Shown here one piece after another: positions 57,433 through 64,000 of a stretch of DNA of 64,000 bases. A model generated the notes under the pieces. The model saw only the letters and a list, made by a program, of their open reading frames with translations. It searched no databases and was not told where the DNA came from. The stretch is from positions 21,835-85,834 of the forward strand of contig NZ_JAXHDD010000014.1 of the NCBI RefSeq assembly GCF_037072025.1, given 5' to 3'. The stretch comes from Pseudogracilibacillus sp037072025 (GTDB lineage: Bacteria; Bacillota; Bacilli; Bacillales; Amphibacillaceae). The translations under genes and the position numbers were made by a program. Every line of letters starts with the position of its first letter. The stretch's first letter is position 1.

Positions 57433-58500
57433 ATGAAAGTATATAAGATTGCCGTTTTGCCAGGAGATGGGATCGGACCTGAGGTAACGAGAGAAGCGGT
57501 GAAAGTACTGCATAAACTTTCCGAAATAGACTCCAGATTCTATGTTGAAATGAAAGAATTCAACTGGAATAGTGAGTACTATCTTAACTATGGGAAGATG
57601 ATGCCTGAAGATGGGCTCGAGCAGTTAAAGGAGTTCGATGCGATTTTATTTGGAGCAATCGGAGATCCGCGGGTGCTGGATTCAGTTTCAATATGGGAGT
57701 TAATTTTACCAATTCGCAAACATTTTCAGCAATATGTTAATCTTCGTCCGATCAAACTTTTAAGAGGATTGGAAAGTCCTTTAAAACAGGAAGTACCCAT
57801 TGATTTTGTTATAATCCGTGAGAATAGTGAGGGCGAGTATTCGAATTCAGGTGGTACGATGTTCCAAGGAGAAACTAGGGAAATGGCTGTACAGAATACG
57901 ATAATGACAAGACAGGGTGTCAGGCAAATCGCTGAATATGCCTATGAATATGCTCGTGAAAATGGATTATCAAAAATAACGAATGCCACAAAATCTAATG
58001 TTGTCATTTATACGATGACGTTCTGGGATCAAGTTGTGGAAGAGGTTGCAAAAGAACATAAAGACATTGCTTATGAAAAATATTATATTGATGCTTTGGC
58101 CACTTATTTTATTCAAAGACCAGAATCTTTCGAGGTTGTATTGGCATCCAATTTATTCGGGGATATCTTATCGGATTTAGGGTCGGCAATCGTTGGAGGA
58201 TTGGGGATTGCCCCGTCTGGTAATATAAACCCTGAGGGAACATTTCCTTCTATGTTTGAAGCGGTGCATGGGTCTGCTCCAGATATCGCTGGAAGAGGCA
58301 TTTCCAATCCAATGGCCCAAATCTGGTCAGCAGCACTTATGCTAGCGCATTTAGGTAGAAAGGATCTTCATGATTCTATTTTACAAGCGATAGAAGAAGT
58401 ATTAATGGAGAGGAAAGTATTAACACCAGATATCGGGGGAAGTGCTACAACCGTTGAAGTTGGAGATGCAATTATCAGTAAATTAAAATTAATGGAGTGA
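57433..58500 (+). CDS. D-malate/tartrate dehydrogenase-type decarboxylating dehydrogenase, candidate 3,3-dimethylmalate dehydrogenase
   Basis: A 355-residue beta-decarboxylating dehydrogenase of the isopropylmalate/isocitrate superfamily. IAVLPGDGIGPEVTREAV opens it. WNSEYYLNYGKMMPEDGL and IRENSEGEYSNSGG place it with D-malate/tartrate dehydrogenase (DmlA) rather than LeuB. DGLEQL, then SNLFGDILSDLGSAIVGGLGIAPSGNIN, supply the metal and NAD sites. It oxidises and decarboxylates a 2-hydroxy diacid. In pantoate breakdown the substrate would be 3,3-dimethylmalate, that is dimethylated D-malate, giving 2-oxoisovalerate. It is five bases from the SDR gene. Confidence 0.85.
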   Translation: MKVYKIAVLPGDGIGPEVTREAVKVLHKLSEIDSRFYVEMKEFNWNSEYYLNYGKMMPEDGLEQLKEFDAILFGAIGDPRVLDSVSIWELILPIRKHFQQYVNLRPIKLLRGLESPLKQEVPIDFVIIRENSEGEYSNSGGTMFQGETREMAVQNTIMTRQGVRQIAEYAYEYARENGLSKITNATKSNVVIYTMTFWDQVVEEVAKEHKDIAYEKYYIDALATYFIQRPESFEVVLASNLFGDILSDLGSAIVGGLGIAPSGNINPEGTFPSMFEAVHGSAPDIAGRGISNPMAQIWSAALMLAHLGRKDLHDSILQAIEEVLMERKVLTPDIGGSATTVEVGDAIISKLKLME

Positions 58501-58504
58501 TTGG

Positions 58505-59254
58505 ATGACGCTTCAAGGTAAAACAATTGTTGTTACTGGTGCCGGTGGAGGAATGGGAAGAGCTGTAGTATCTTTATTACTGGAAGAAGGCGCAAATGTG
58601 GTCGGTTGTGATGTAAGTATTACTGCGCTAACTGAGTTTAAATCGAACGAGAGATTTTTAGAATACGTAGGAAATGTATTGGACGAAGTAACAGTACAGG
58701 ATATTTTTAAAGAAACGTTTCATCGCTTCGGCTCCATTGATGGACTGACGAATGTATTGGGAATTGCTCAAAGTGCTACATCGATTGAAGATTGTAGTTT
58801 AGGTGATTATCGAAAAATTATGGACGTGAATATGACGAGTATTTTTTTAACGTGTCGGGAAGCTGCAAGTTATATGAAGAAACAAAAACAAGGAAAAATT
58901 GTAAATGTAGGTTCCGTTTCGGTGACAAGGCCTAGACCAGGACTTCAATGTTACATTGCTTCAAAAGGAGCAGTAGAATCTTTTTCGAAAGCCTTGGCTT
59001 TAGAACTTGCACCATATTACATTAATGTCAATGTACTTCATCCTGGACCGTCAGATACGAATATGCTCGGTCAATTTTCAGAACGTGGAGCAAATGTCGA
59101 TGATACGAAAAAAACGGTATTTGAAAAGAGTGTGCCCCTAGGAAGGCTGCTAAAGCCAGCAGATATTTCTCAATCAGTTAAGTTTCTGCTATCGGATGCA
59201 ACAAATATGGTTACGGGAGCCGTCCTGCATGTCGATGGCGGAAGAAATATATAG
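58505..59254 (+). CDS. SDR family oxidoreductase, candidate pantoate 4-dehydrogenase
   Basis: A 249-residue SDR. TGAGGGMG at residues 11-18 binds the cofactor; the usual NNAG reads NVLG; the catalytic serine is in VGSVSV and YIASK gives tyrosine and lysine. VLHVDGGRN ends the protein. It sits between the decarboxylating dehydrogenase and an aldehyde dehydrogenase. A role oxidising the primary alcohol of pantoate to the aldehyde is inferred from that order. The next gene starts 22 bases downstream. Confidence 0.88.
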   Translation: MTLQGKTIVVTGAGGGMGRAVVSLLLEEGANVVGCDVSITALTEFKSNERFLEYVGNVLDEVTVQDIFKETFHRFGSIDGLTNVLGIAQSATSIEDCSLGDYRKIMDVNMTSIFLTCREAASYMKKQKQGKIVNVGSVSVTRPRPGLQCYIASKGAVESFSKALALELAPYYINVNVLHPGPSDTNMLGQFSERGANVDDTKKTVFEKSVPLGRLLKPADISQSVKFLLSDATNMVTGAVLHVDGGRNI

Positions 59255-59276
59255 TTGTCTGAAGGAGAGAACGCAA

Positions 59277-60719
59277 TTGCAAAAGTTTCAGATGTATATT
59301 AATGGTAAGTGGATACGACATACAGATGCTGATGGAATCGTTGTAAGAAATCCATCTAATGGAGATAAAATTGCTGTTATCCCACGTGGAACGAGAGATG
59401 ATGTTGATAGCGCTGTTAAAGCCGCTTATACTGCTTTTCGCGGTGAGAGCTGGAGAAAAATAAAAGCGTTTGAACGTGGGGAAATATTATTTGATTTAGC
59501 TGATAAAATAAAGACACACAGAGATGAATTAGCTGAACTTGAATCTGTTGATGTAGGAAAACCCCTTTCTCAAGGATACGCCGATGTAGATGCAGCAATA
59601 AGGTATTTTCGCTTTTATGGAGGTGCTGCCGATAAGGTGATGGGTAACACGATTCCAATTGAAGATGGATTACTGGATTACGTTGTGCGTGAACCAGTTG
59701 GAGTTACTGCTCATATTATCCCGTGGAATTATCCCTTGCAAATTATTTCTCGTAGTGTAGCAGCAGCCCTCACAACGGGAAATACGGTTGTCGTAAAGAG
59801 CGCAGAGGATACACCGATGACTGCAATGCAGATCACGAAATTTATTGATGAACTCCAGCTGCCTGCAGGCGTATTTAACCATGTTACCGGGTATGGTCAT
59901 GAAGCAGGCGCAGCATTAGCAAATCATCCACTAATTAATCACATTACATTTACAGGTTCGGTTGTAACTGGGATTTCAGTGGGAAAGGCTGCGATGGAAA
60001 ATGTTGTGCCATCTACATTAGAGCTTGGGGGAAAGTCTCCGAATATTGTATTTGCAGATTGTGATATCGATAGAACGGTAGAGGGTGTCGTTCGGTCTAT
60101 TGTTCAAAATACTGGGCAAACATGTTCTGCAGGAGCGAGGCTACTGGTGGAGGAATCATTTAAAGAAACATTTTTGACGAAAGTTATTGAACGGTTCAGA
60201 AATCTCACGATTGGACCAGGCATTCAAGATAAAGATCTGGGACCGATTTTAAATGTAAAGCAATTCCAGCATGTCATGGGAATGATTGAACTGGCAAGGA
60301 AAGAGGGAAATATTCTTTTTGGTGGCAAACAGCTGACTATAAAAGGGTTTGAAGGCGGGAATTACGTGGAACCGACCATTATCGATGGTGTAAGTATGGA
60401 CAGCAGACTGGCGCAGGAAGAAATTTTTGGTCCCGTGCTGACCGTCTTTACATTTAAAGATACAGAGGAAGCATTGGAATTAGCAAATAGTACTGAATAT
60501 GGTTTGGTCACAGGCATTTGGACAAAGAATATTAACAAGGCTCATTACTTAGCTAGCAGAATTGAGGCGGGGCAAATATTTATTAACAATTACGGAGCAG
60601 GTGGCGGAGAGCAAATGCCGTTTGGAGGATATAAGAAAAGCGGGTTCGGAAGAGAAAAAGGATTGGCTGCGCTGGATAATTATACGATTCTGAAAAACGT
60701 GGCAGTGAAGTATCGTTAG
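59277..60719 (+). CDS. NAD(P)-dependent aldehyde dehydrogenase, candidate aldopantoate dehydrogenase
   Basis: A 480-residue aldehyde dehydrogenase. IIPWNYPLQIISRSVAAALTTGNTVVVKSAEDTP is the cofactor-binding strand, LELGGKSPNIVFADCD carries the general-base glutamate and NTGQTCSAGARL the catalytic cysteine. GGYKKSGFGREKGLAALDNY is the usual end. TTG 59277 has GGAGAG nine bases upstream; an in-frame start at 59196 would overlap the SDR gene. It would convert the aldehyde made by the SDR to the acid. Confidence 0.92.
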   Translation: MQKFQMYINGKWIRHTDADGIVVRNPSNGDKIAVIPRGTRDDVDSAVKAAYTAFRGESWRKIKAFERGEILFDLADKIKTHRDELAELESVDVGKPLSQGYADVDAAIRYFRFYGGAADKVMGNTIPIEDGLLDYVVREPVGVTAHIIPWNYPLQIISRSVAAALTTGNTVVVKSAEDTPMTAMQITKFIDELQLPAGVFNHVTGYGHEAGAALANHPLINHITFTGSVVTGISVGKAAMENVVPSTLELGGKSPNIVFADCDIDRTVEGVVRSIVQNTGQTCSAGARLLVEESFKETFLTKVIERFRNLTIGPGIQDKDLGPILNVKQFQHVMGMIELARKEGNILFGGKQLTIKGFEGGNYVEPTIIDGVSMDSRLAQEEIFGPVLTVFTFKDTEEALELANSTEYGLVTGIWTKNINKAHYLASRIEAGQIFINNYGAGGGEQMPFGGYKKSGFGREKGLAALDNYTILKNVAVKYR

Positions 60720-61336
60720 GAATCTAGACTGAGCGATAAGCTTTTATTAGCTTGAGGATTTGGATAATGTCATTGCTTTTTCTCAGTAGGCTTCAACTGA
60801 AAGAAGGAATTAGGGGAGCACCAGTAAAGCTGTTACCAACATGCAATCCCCCCGTCCTATTAGATGGGGGAATAAAGTCGTTAATTTTTAAGGACGTCCT
60901 AGCAATACGGTTACTTGACAAACTACATTATTAAATAACCGCACTCCTAATTTAATTAGGAATCTTTCCTATTTATGTCGTTTTCGGCAGATACAGACTA
61001 TGAGTGCGCTGTCTGCTTATAATGGACTCTTGTCAAATTTTCCATACAATTCTTCGAGTATAACCCATTATAATAAAGCAAACTTTCAAGTTCCTGATGA
61101 AAAAAGTAACGAAGAACAAACGGTTCTTTGGTTTAACTACATTAGACTTATCTTTCCAACGACGATTCGTAAAGATATATTGTACTAACTGACTTTTATG
61201 ATCATACGAAAGTCGATATGATCTGCTACAATGATATCCTTCATTATCTAGCCATGAATCGTCGGCATAATCCTTTTTCTGTCCTAGGGGACGGATGTTT
61301 ACAATATAAAAAAATGTGCTTCTATAAACAAATACA
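60720..61336. other. Intergenic region without a recognised gene
   Basis: No intact gene is visible. TCCTAATT and AATTAGGA near 60943-60960 form a weak hairpin. A minus-strand stretch at 61040-61330 (DYADDSWLDNEGYHC, KSNVVKPKNR) has some coding look but no family I can name. Confidence 0.35.
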
Positions 61337-61934
61337 TTACTTCGGATATGCATAAAATACAAAGCGGTCAGGGGCATTCCCGATATAGGAACATGGATAA
61401 CATGTCGGTACAGTTAAATACTCATCTGGAGACTAGGGTCGATGACGGTTATGGTATAAGCAATGACGATTTTATGGTCGGAAATTTCATAAAATAAATG
61501 TACCATGTTCCATTTTCACATGAAATTCATCGCCATGGGCAGGTTCGCCAAATTGCCTCAAGACCGTATCACGGTGACCAGACAGTAAAATTTGTTTGTT
61601 CTCACCAGGAAGCCTGTATCGGAATAATGGCCGACCCTTGTGCGAGTTCTTCTTCATCGGTTCCCTCAATAATGGGAATTTCTCTTCCAGTTTTAGTATG
61701 TACAACAGTCCGATTGTATCACCTTGTTGCATGTTTTCATAATTGGCATGGAGGACCTCGGAATCATCAATTTCCCGAACGACATCCTCTGAGATGAACC
61801 CTTTCGCCTCATCTAACCGCTTCCCCTCATCAAAACTTCAGCAATTGTCCTACGCCATAAATCAGGAATCCCGCACCGACAGCGATTAGTAGGTAGGAAA
61901 TAAATATAAACAAATCTAATCCCCCATTATACCA
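61337..61934 (-). pseudogene. Class D sortase, frameshifted
   Basis: Read from 61930 on the minus strand: a membrane segment LDLFIFISYLLIAVGAGFLIYG, then FISEDVVREIDDSEV, GDTIGLLYI, LPGENKQILLSGHRDTV with the active-site histidine, GDEFHVKMEHGTFI, and finally TCYPCSYIGNAPDRFVFYAYPK with the catalytic cysteine, ending at a TAA at 61337. At least three frame changes separate these parts. The gene would have anchored proteins to the cell wall. Its length and order match SrtD proteins of about 200 residues. Confidence 0.75.
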
Positions 61935-62048
61935 CAACATCTTATTGTTTTTTCTGAAAAATAGTCATTTAGTGCCTTGAAAAATTTGGAATAGATTGGT
62001 ATGTTATGATCAAATGCAACTTTTTACGGATAAAGGGGTGAGGCTATC

Positions 62049-62345
62049 GTGTTAACGGGCCCTGAAAGAATTGAAATTTCGGATGATCAATTAAACCAAC
62101 TGAAAACCGTTTACAAGGAATTGACAGAAGATGTCGCATCCCTATTGAATGATTTTTTCATTCCGTTTGAAATCATGCAAAGTGAAGGGATTTTTACAGG
62201 AACGTCTGCAGAAGCGTTCACATCATTTTGCATGCTTGTCAATGATTATTTGGAGGCGCGTTTCCAGATGTCACTCGAGGAACTACAGGAAGCGGCAGCG
62301 AATTTTGAAGAAAAAATTAATGAAGTCGAATCTTATACAGGATGA
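62049..62345 (+). CDS. Small helical protein of a type VII secretion LXG module
   Basis: A 98-residue all-helical acidic protein (ISDDQLNQLKTVYKELTEDVASLL, then FTGTSAEAFTSFCMLVNDYLEARFQ). Size, helical hairpin and position before two other coiled-coil genes and an LXG-like gene fit the small partner proteins of LXG toxins. GTG 62049 is preceded by AAGGGGTGAGG. Ten bases separate it from the next gene. I do not recognise a named family with certainty. Confidence 0.6.
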   Translation: MLTGPERIEISDDQLNQLKTVYKELTEDVASLLNDFFIPFEIMQSEGIFTGTSAEAFTSFCMLVNDYLEARFQMSLEELQEAAANFEEKINEVESYTG

Positions 62346-62354
62346 GGGGATCAT

Positions 62355-62669
62355 ATGTCATTAGAAATTAAAGTGGAGCCAGATACTGTGAAAAGTCTCG
62401 CTGAACAGGCTAGAAAAGTGCCAAATGAGCAGATCGATCAAGCGATAGAAAAACTAACACAATTAGAAGGCGACCTCTCGAGTTGGAAAGGTGAAGGTCC
62501 GTCTGGACATGAAGAAGCTGTGACAGAATTAAAAAGAGCATTGACTAGTTCAAAAGACCTTTTCACTGCCATTCTTGCCACACTCGATCATGCCATCGAT
62601 CAGTTTACGGAAGCAGACCAGGAAATCAGCGATAAATTTGAACGGCGCGTCAAGAATCACCTTTCTTAA
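62355..62669 (+). CDS. WXG100-like/YwqI-type (DUF5344-like) small protein
   Basis: A 104-residue helical protein with LEGDLSSWKGEGPSGHEEAVTEL in the middle, where SWKG resembles the WXG turn between two helices. Such proteins act as export partners of LXG toxins. It starts at ATG 62355, ten bases after the preceding gene, with GAGGGG upstream. It is followed by an intergenic repeat. Confidence 0.6.
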   Translation: MSLEIKVEPDTVKSLAEQARKVPNEQIDQAIEKLTQLEGDLSSWKGEGPSGHEEAVTELKRALTSSKDLFTAILATLDHAIDQFTEADQEISDKFERRVKNHLS

Positions 62670-62687
62670 AAAAATAGGACGTAACTA

Positions 62688-62868
62688 TTTAAGCGTAGGA
62701 AATATACGCTGACTCCTGCGGGAATTAAGGCATCGGTGAGACCCCGCAATGCTTTTTGAAGGAAGGCTGACTAAAACCGCTCTTTGCGGGCAACATCGGC
62801 ATCCCCCTTGCCGAGGCAAGACTCAACAGCCGCCCGCGGAAAGCGGAGTATATTTCCGCAGCGGGAAT
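62688..62868. repeat. Bacillaceae intergenic repeat (CTGACTCCTGCGGGAA...CGGAAAGCGGAGT type)
   Basis: TAGGAAATATACGCTGACTC at one end and CGGAGTATATTTCCGCAGCGG at the other form imperfect inverted ends, with CTCCTGCGGG and CCGCCCGCGGAAAGCGG inside. Repeats with these words are common in Bacillus-type genomes. It lies between two type VII module genes. Confidence 0.6.
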
Positions 62869-62904
62869 ACAGGTTACCCCACTTAAAGATACCGGGAGGT
62901 AAAG

Positions 62905-63420
62905 ATGGATAAGGCAGCACAAATTGCAAATTTTAGAAGTTTGGTTTCTTCAAAACAAGCGAATTTACATTCCTATTACGAAAAAGATCGCGTGTATCAA
63001 CAGCAGTACAATGCGGAATTTTCGAAAATCCGGCAGCTTGAACGGGAGCTTGAGGATTTGCTTTTTTATAAGAAAAAAGCGATGAAGGAATACACGTATA
63101 TGGAAGAACTCATCACAGGGGATGGATCACGGATGGGCCGGATTCAGCTCGTCAAACCTGGACGGCTCGAGGGCCGGGCACTGGAATCGATTCAAAACAG
63201 AATCGATTCCCGCAAGAAAGCCCAACAACAGACACTCGCACATATCAATCAAAGCATTCAGCATATGAAACAAAAAAGCACTGAAATTGAACAAGAACTG
63301 GAAGCAGCCCGCAGACAGCTTCTGTCACTCGACCAATACATCGCAACAAATCAATCGAACATCCAGCGGCTGAAAATGGATATCGCCAGGGTGCAAGGAC
63401 AAATTCGCACACTAAGTTAA
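62905..63420 (+). CDS. Coiled-coil protein, YwqH-like (DUF5082-like), type VII module
   Basis: A 171-residue protein that is coiled coil over most of its length (NAEFSKIRQLERELEDLLFYKKKAMKEYTYME, then KKAQQQTLAHINQSIQHMKQKSTEIEQELEAARRQL). YwqH-type proteins of this size precede YwqI-type and LXG genes in Bacillus. GGGAGGTAAAG precedes ATG 62905. The next gene begins eight bases after its stop. Confidence 0.62.
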   Translation: MDKAAQIANFRSLVSSKQANLHSYYEKDRVYQQQYNAEFSKIRQLERELEDLLFYKKKAMKEYTYMEELITGDGSRMGRIQLVKPGRLEGRALESIQNRIDSRKKAQQQTLAHINQSIQHMKQKSTEIEQELEAARRQLLSLDQYIATNQSNIQRLKMDIARVQGQIRTLS

Positions 63421-63427
63421 AAAGGAG

Positions 63428-64000
63428 GTGATTATCATTGGAAATCATCGGGCAGACAGGGAAGAATTGAATTTATTGATTGAAGAATATCAGAATACGA
63501 TGCGTGAATATAGAGAGGCAGCTGCAAGGGCACGCGAAGCGCAAACCGGTGCACAGGGGTCTGTTGCAACCCGGACTATTGAAACAACAGACATTACGAT
63601 TGTCGATGTACTCGAAAGCGCTCGGGACATTCAAGCTATCCATACGTTTTGGAATGGAATGGTCGAAGCCGATCAGACCGCTGAAACTGGATTTTCCGAA
63701 ACGACGGCAGGACTGAGCGAAATCAAGACGATGGCTGACACGTTTTTAAATGGGTTAGGAAAAAATGGCGGGAAAATTGGCAGTTTAGATGTTGACGCAC
63801 TGCAAGCCGTCGTTTTTGGTGATGAAGACCTAATGAAACATCTCACCGACAAATTGGCGCGAAACGAACCACTCACTGAGTCTGAACGGGAACTGCTTTA
63901 TCAATACATCCAATCAGAAGTTTTCAATGAAGAAAAACATAATGAAATGCAGTCGCTTATCCAGATTCTTGGTGCGGATACAGAAAATCTAAAAGACCGT
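63428..64000 (+). CDS. LXG-like type VII effector, 5' part, continues past the window
   Basis: An open frame of 191 codons to the window edge. HRADREELNLLIEEYQNTMREYREAAARAREA and SARDIQAIHTFWNGMVEADQ are helical; PLTESERELLYQYIQSEVFNEEKHNEMQSLIQIL matches in pattern the HLNSNERYMLYNLLQNIYLDKDMKDEI part of the broken LXG gene at 48840-48960, so the two belong to one family. The start is unclear: GTG 63428 lies inside the ribosome site AAAGGAGGTG, and ATT or ATC codons after it would give better spacing. The toxin domain lies outside the window. Confidence 0.65.
   Translation, partial: MIIIGNHRADREELNLLIEEYQNTMREYREAAARAREAQTGAQGSVATRTIETTDITIVDVLESARDIQAIHTFWNGMVEADQTAETGFSETTAGLSEIKTMADTFLNGLGKNGGKIGSLDVDALQAVVFGDEDLMKHLTDKLARNEPLTESERELLYQYIQSEVFNEEKHNEMQSLIQILGADTENLKDR

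Noticed and set aside
61033..61377. Minus-strand ORF of 114 codons
   Set aside because: Its first residues are frameshifted sortase sequence and the rest matches nothing I know.
1..64000. tRNA, rRNA, riboswitch or prophage
   Set aside because: No cloverleaf with CCA end, rRNA segment, known riboswitch core or phage structural gene was recognised by eye; a covariance-model search would be needed to exclude small RNAs.

Overview
The window looks like a chromosomal segment of a low-GC Gram-positive bacterium of the Bacillaceae, possibly a marine or soil relative of Oceanobacillus, Virgibacillus or Bacillus. The reasons are strong AGGAGG-type ribosome sites, frequent TTG and GTG starts, LXG/YwqH-like type VII secretion genes, intergenic repeats of kinds common in this family, and a type I-C CRISPR system. 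Genus-level placement is inference.

Layout. (1) 1-5931: the 3' end of a type I-C cas operon (cas7c, cas4, cas1, cas2), a leader, and an array of 49 intact 33-bp repeats plus one decayed terminal repeat. Eleven of its 49 spacers are second or third copies, in blocks. (2) 5932-7797: a CypC-type P450 remnant, an SDR oxidoreductase and a metalloprotease-like fragment. (3) 7919-18316: a complete carbon-phosphorus lyase operon, phnGHIJKML, a PHP-domain phosphoesterase and phnDCEE, behind a candidate PhoP box. (4) 18500-22955: remains of an aromatic-type catabolic cluster (broken ring-cleavage dioxygenase, intact ThDP enzyme, broken aldehyde dehydrogenase cut by an IS1380 fragment, IS3 remnant). (5) 23012-27890: a defence-like island with an intact HipA-kinase/HIRAN gene pair and a decayed DNA methyltransferase, DUF262 and HEPN locus. 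(6) 27970-41402: DUF763, then a sugar locus (YesL-like protein, ABC transporter, LacI regulator, GH94-type phosphorylase, ROK kinase, GH1 beta-glucosidase) with four matching palindromic operator candidates. (7) 41700-50666: a graveyard of fragments (hydantoinase B, histone deacetylase-like, SWIM/helical-repeat protein, GrpE-like, a chimera of duplicated sugar-locus genes, an LXG toxin, two lipoproteins) among a few intact genes. (8) 50726-60719: a GntR-controlled catabolic cluster with PanF and its DUF997 partner, M20 amidohydrolase, amidase, D-malate-type decarboxylating dehydrogenase, SDR and aldehyde dehydrogenase. (9) 61337-64000: a broken class D sortase and the start of a type VII secretion LXG module running off the window.

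The most interesting idea is that region 8 encodes full pantothenate breakdown: uptake, amide hydrolysis to pantoate and beta-alanine, two oxidations of pantoate to 3,3-dimethylmalate, and oxidative decarboxylation to 2-oxoisovalerate. Each step has a fitting enzyme family in the cluster. Second are the two-gene HipA-like kinase plus HIRAN module, which lacks an adjacent HipB-type antitoxin, and the mosaic CRISPR array. The many frameshifted genes either mark a region in active decay or, in some cases, sequencing errors. No tRNA or rRNA genes were recognised.
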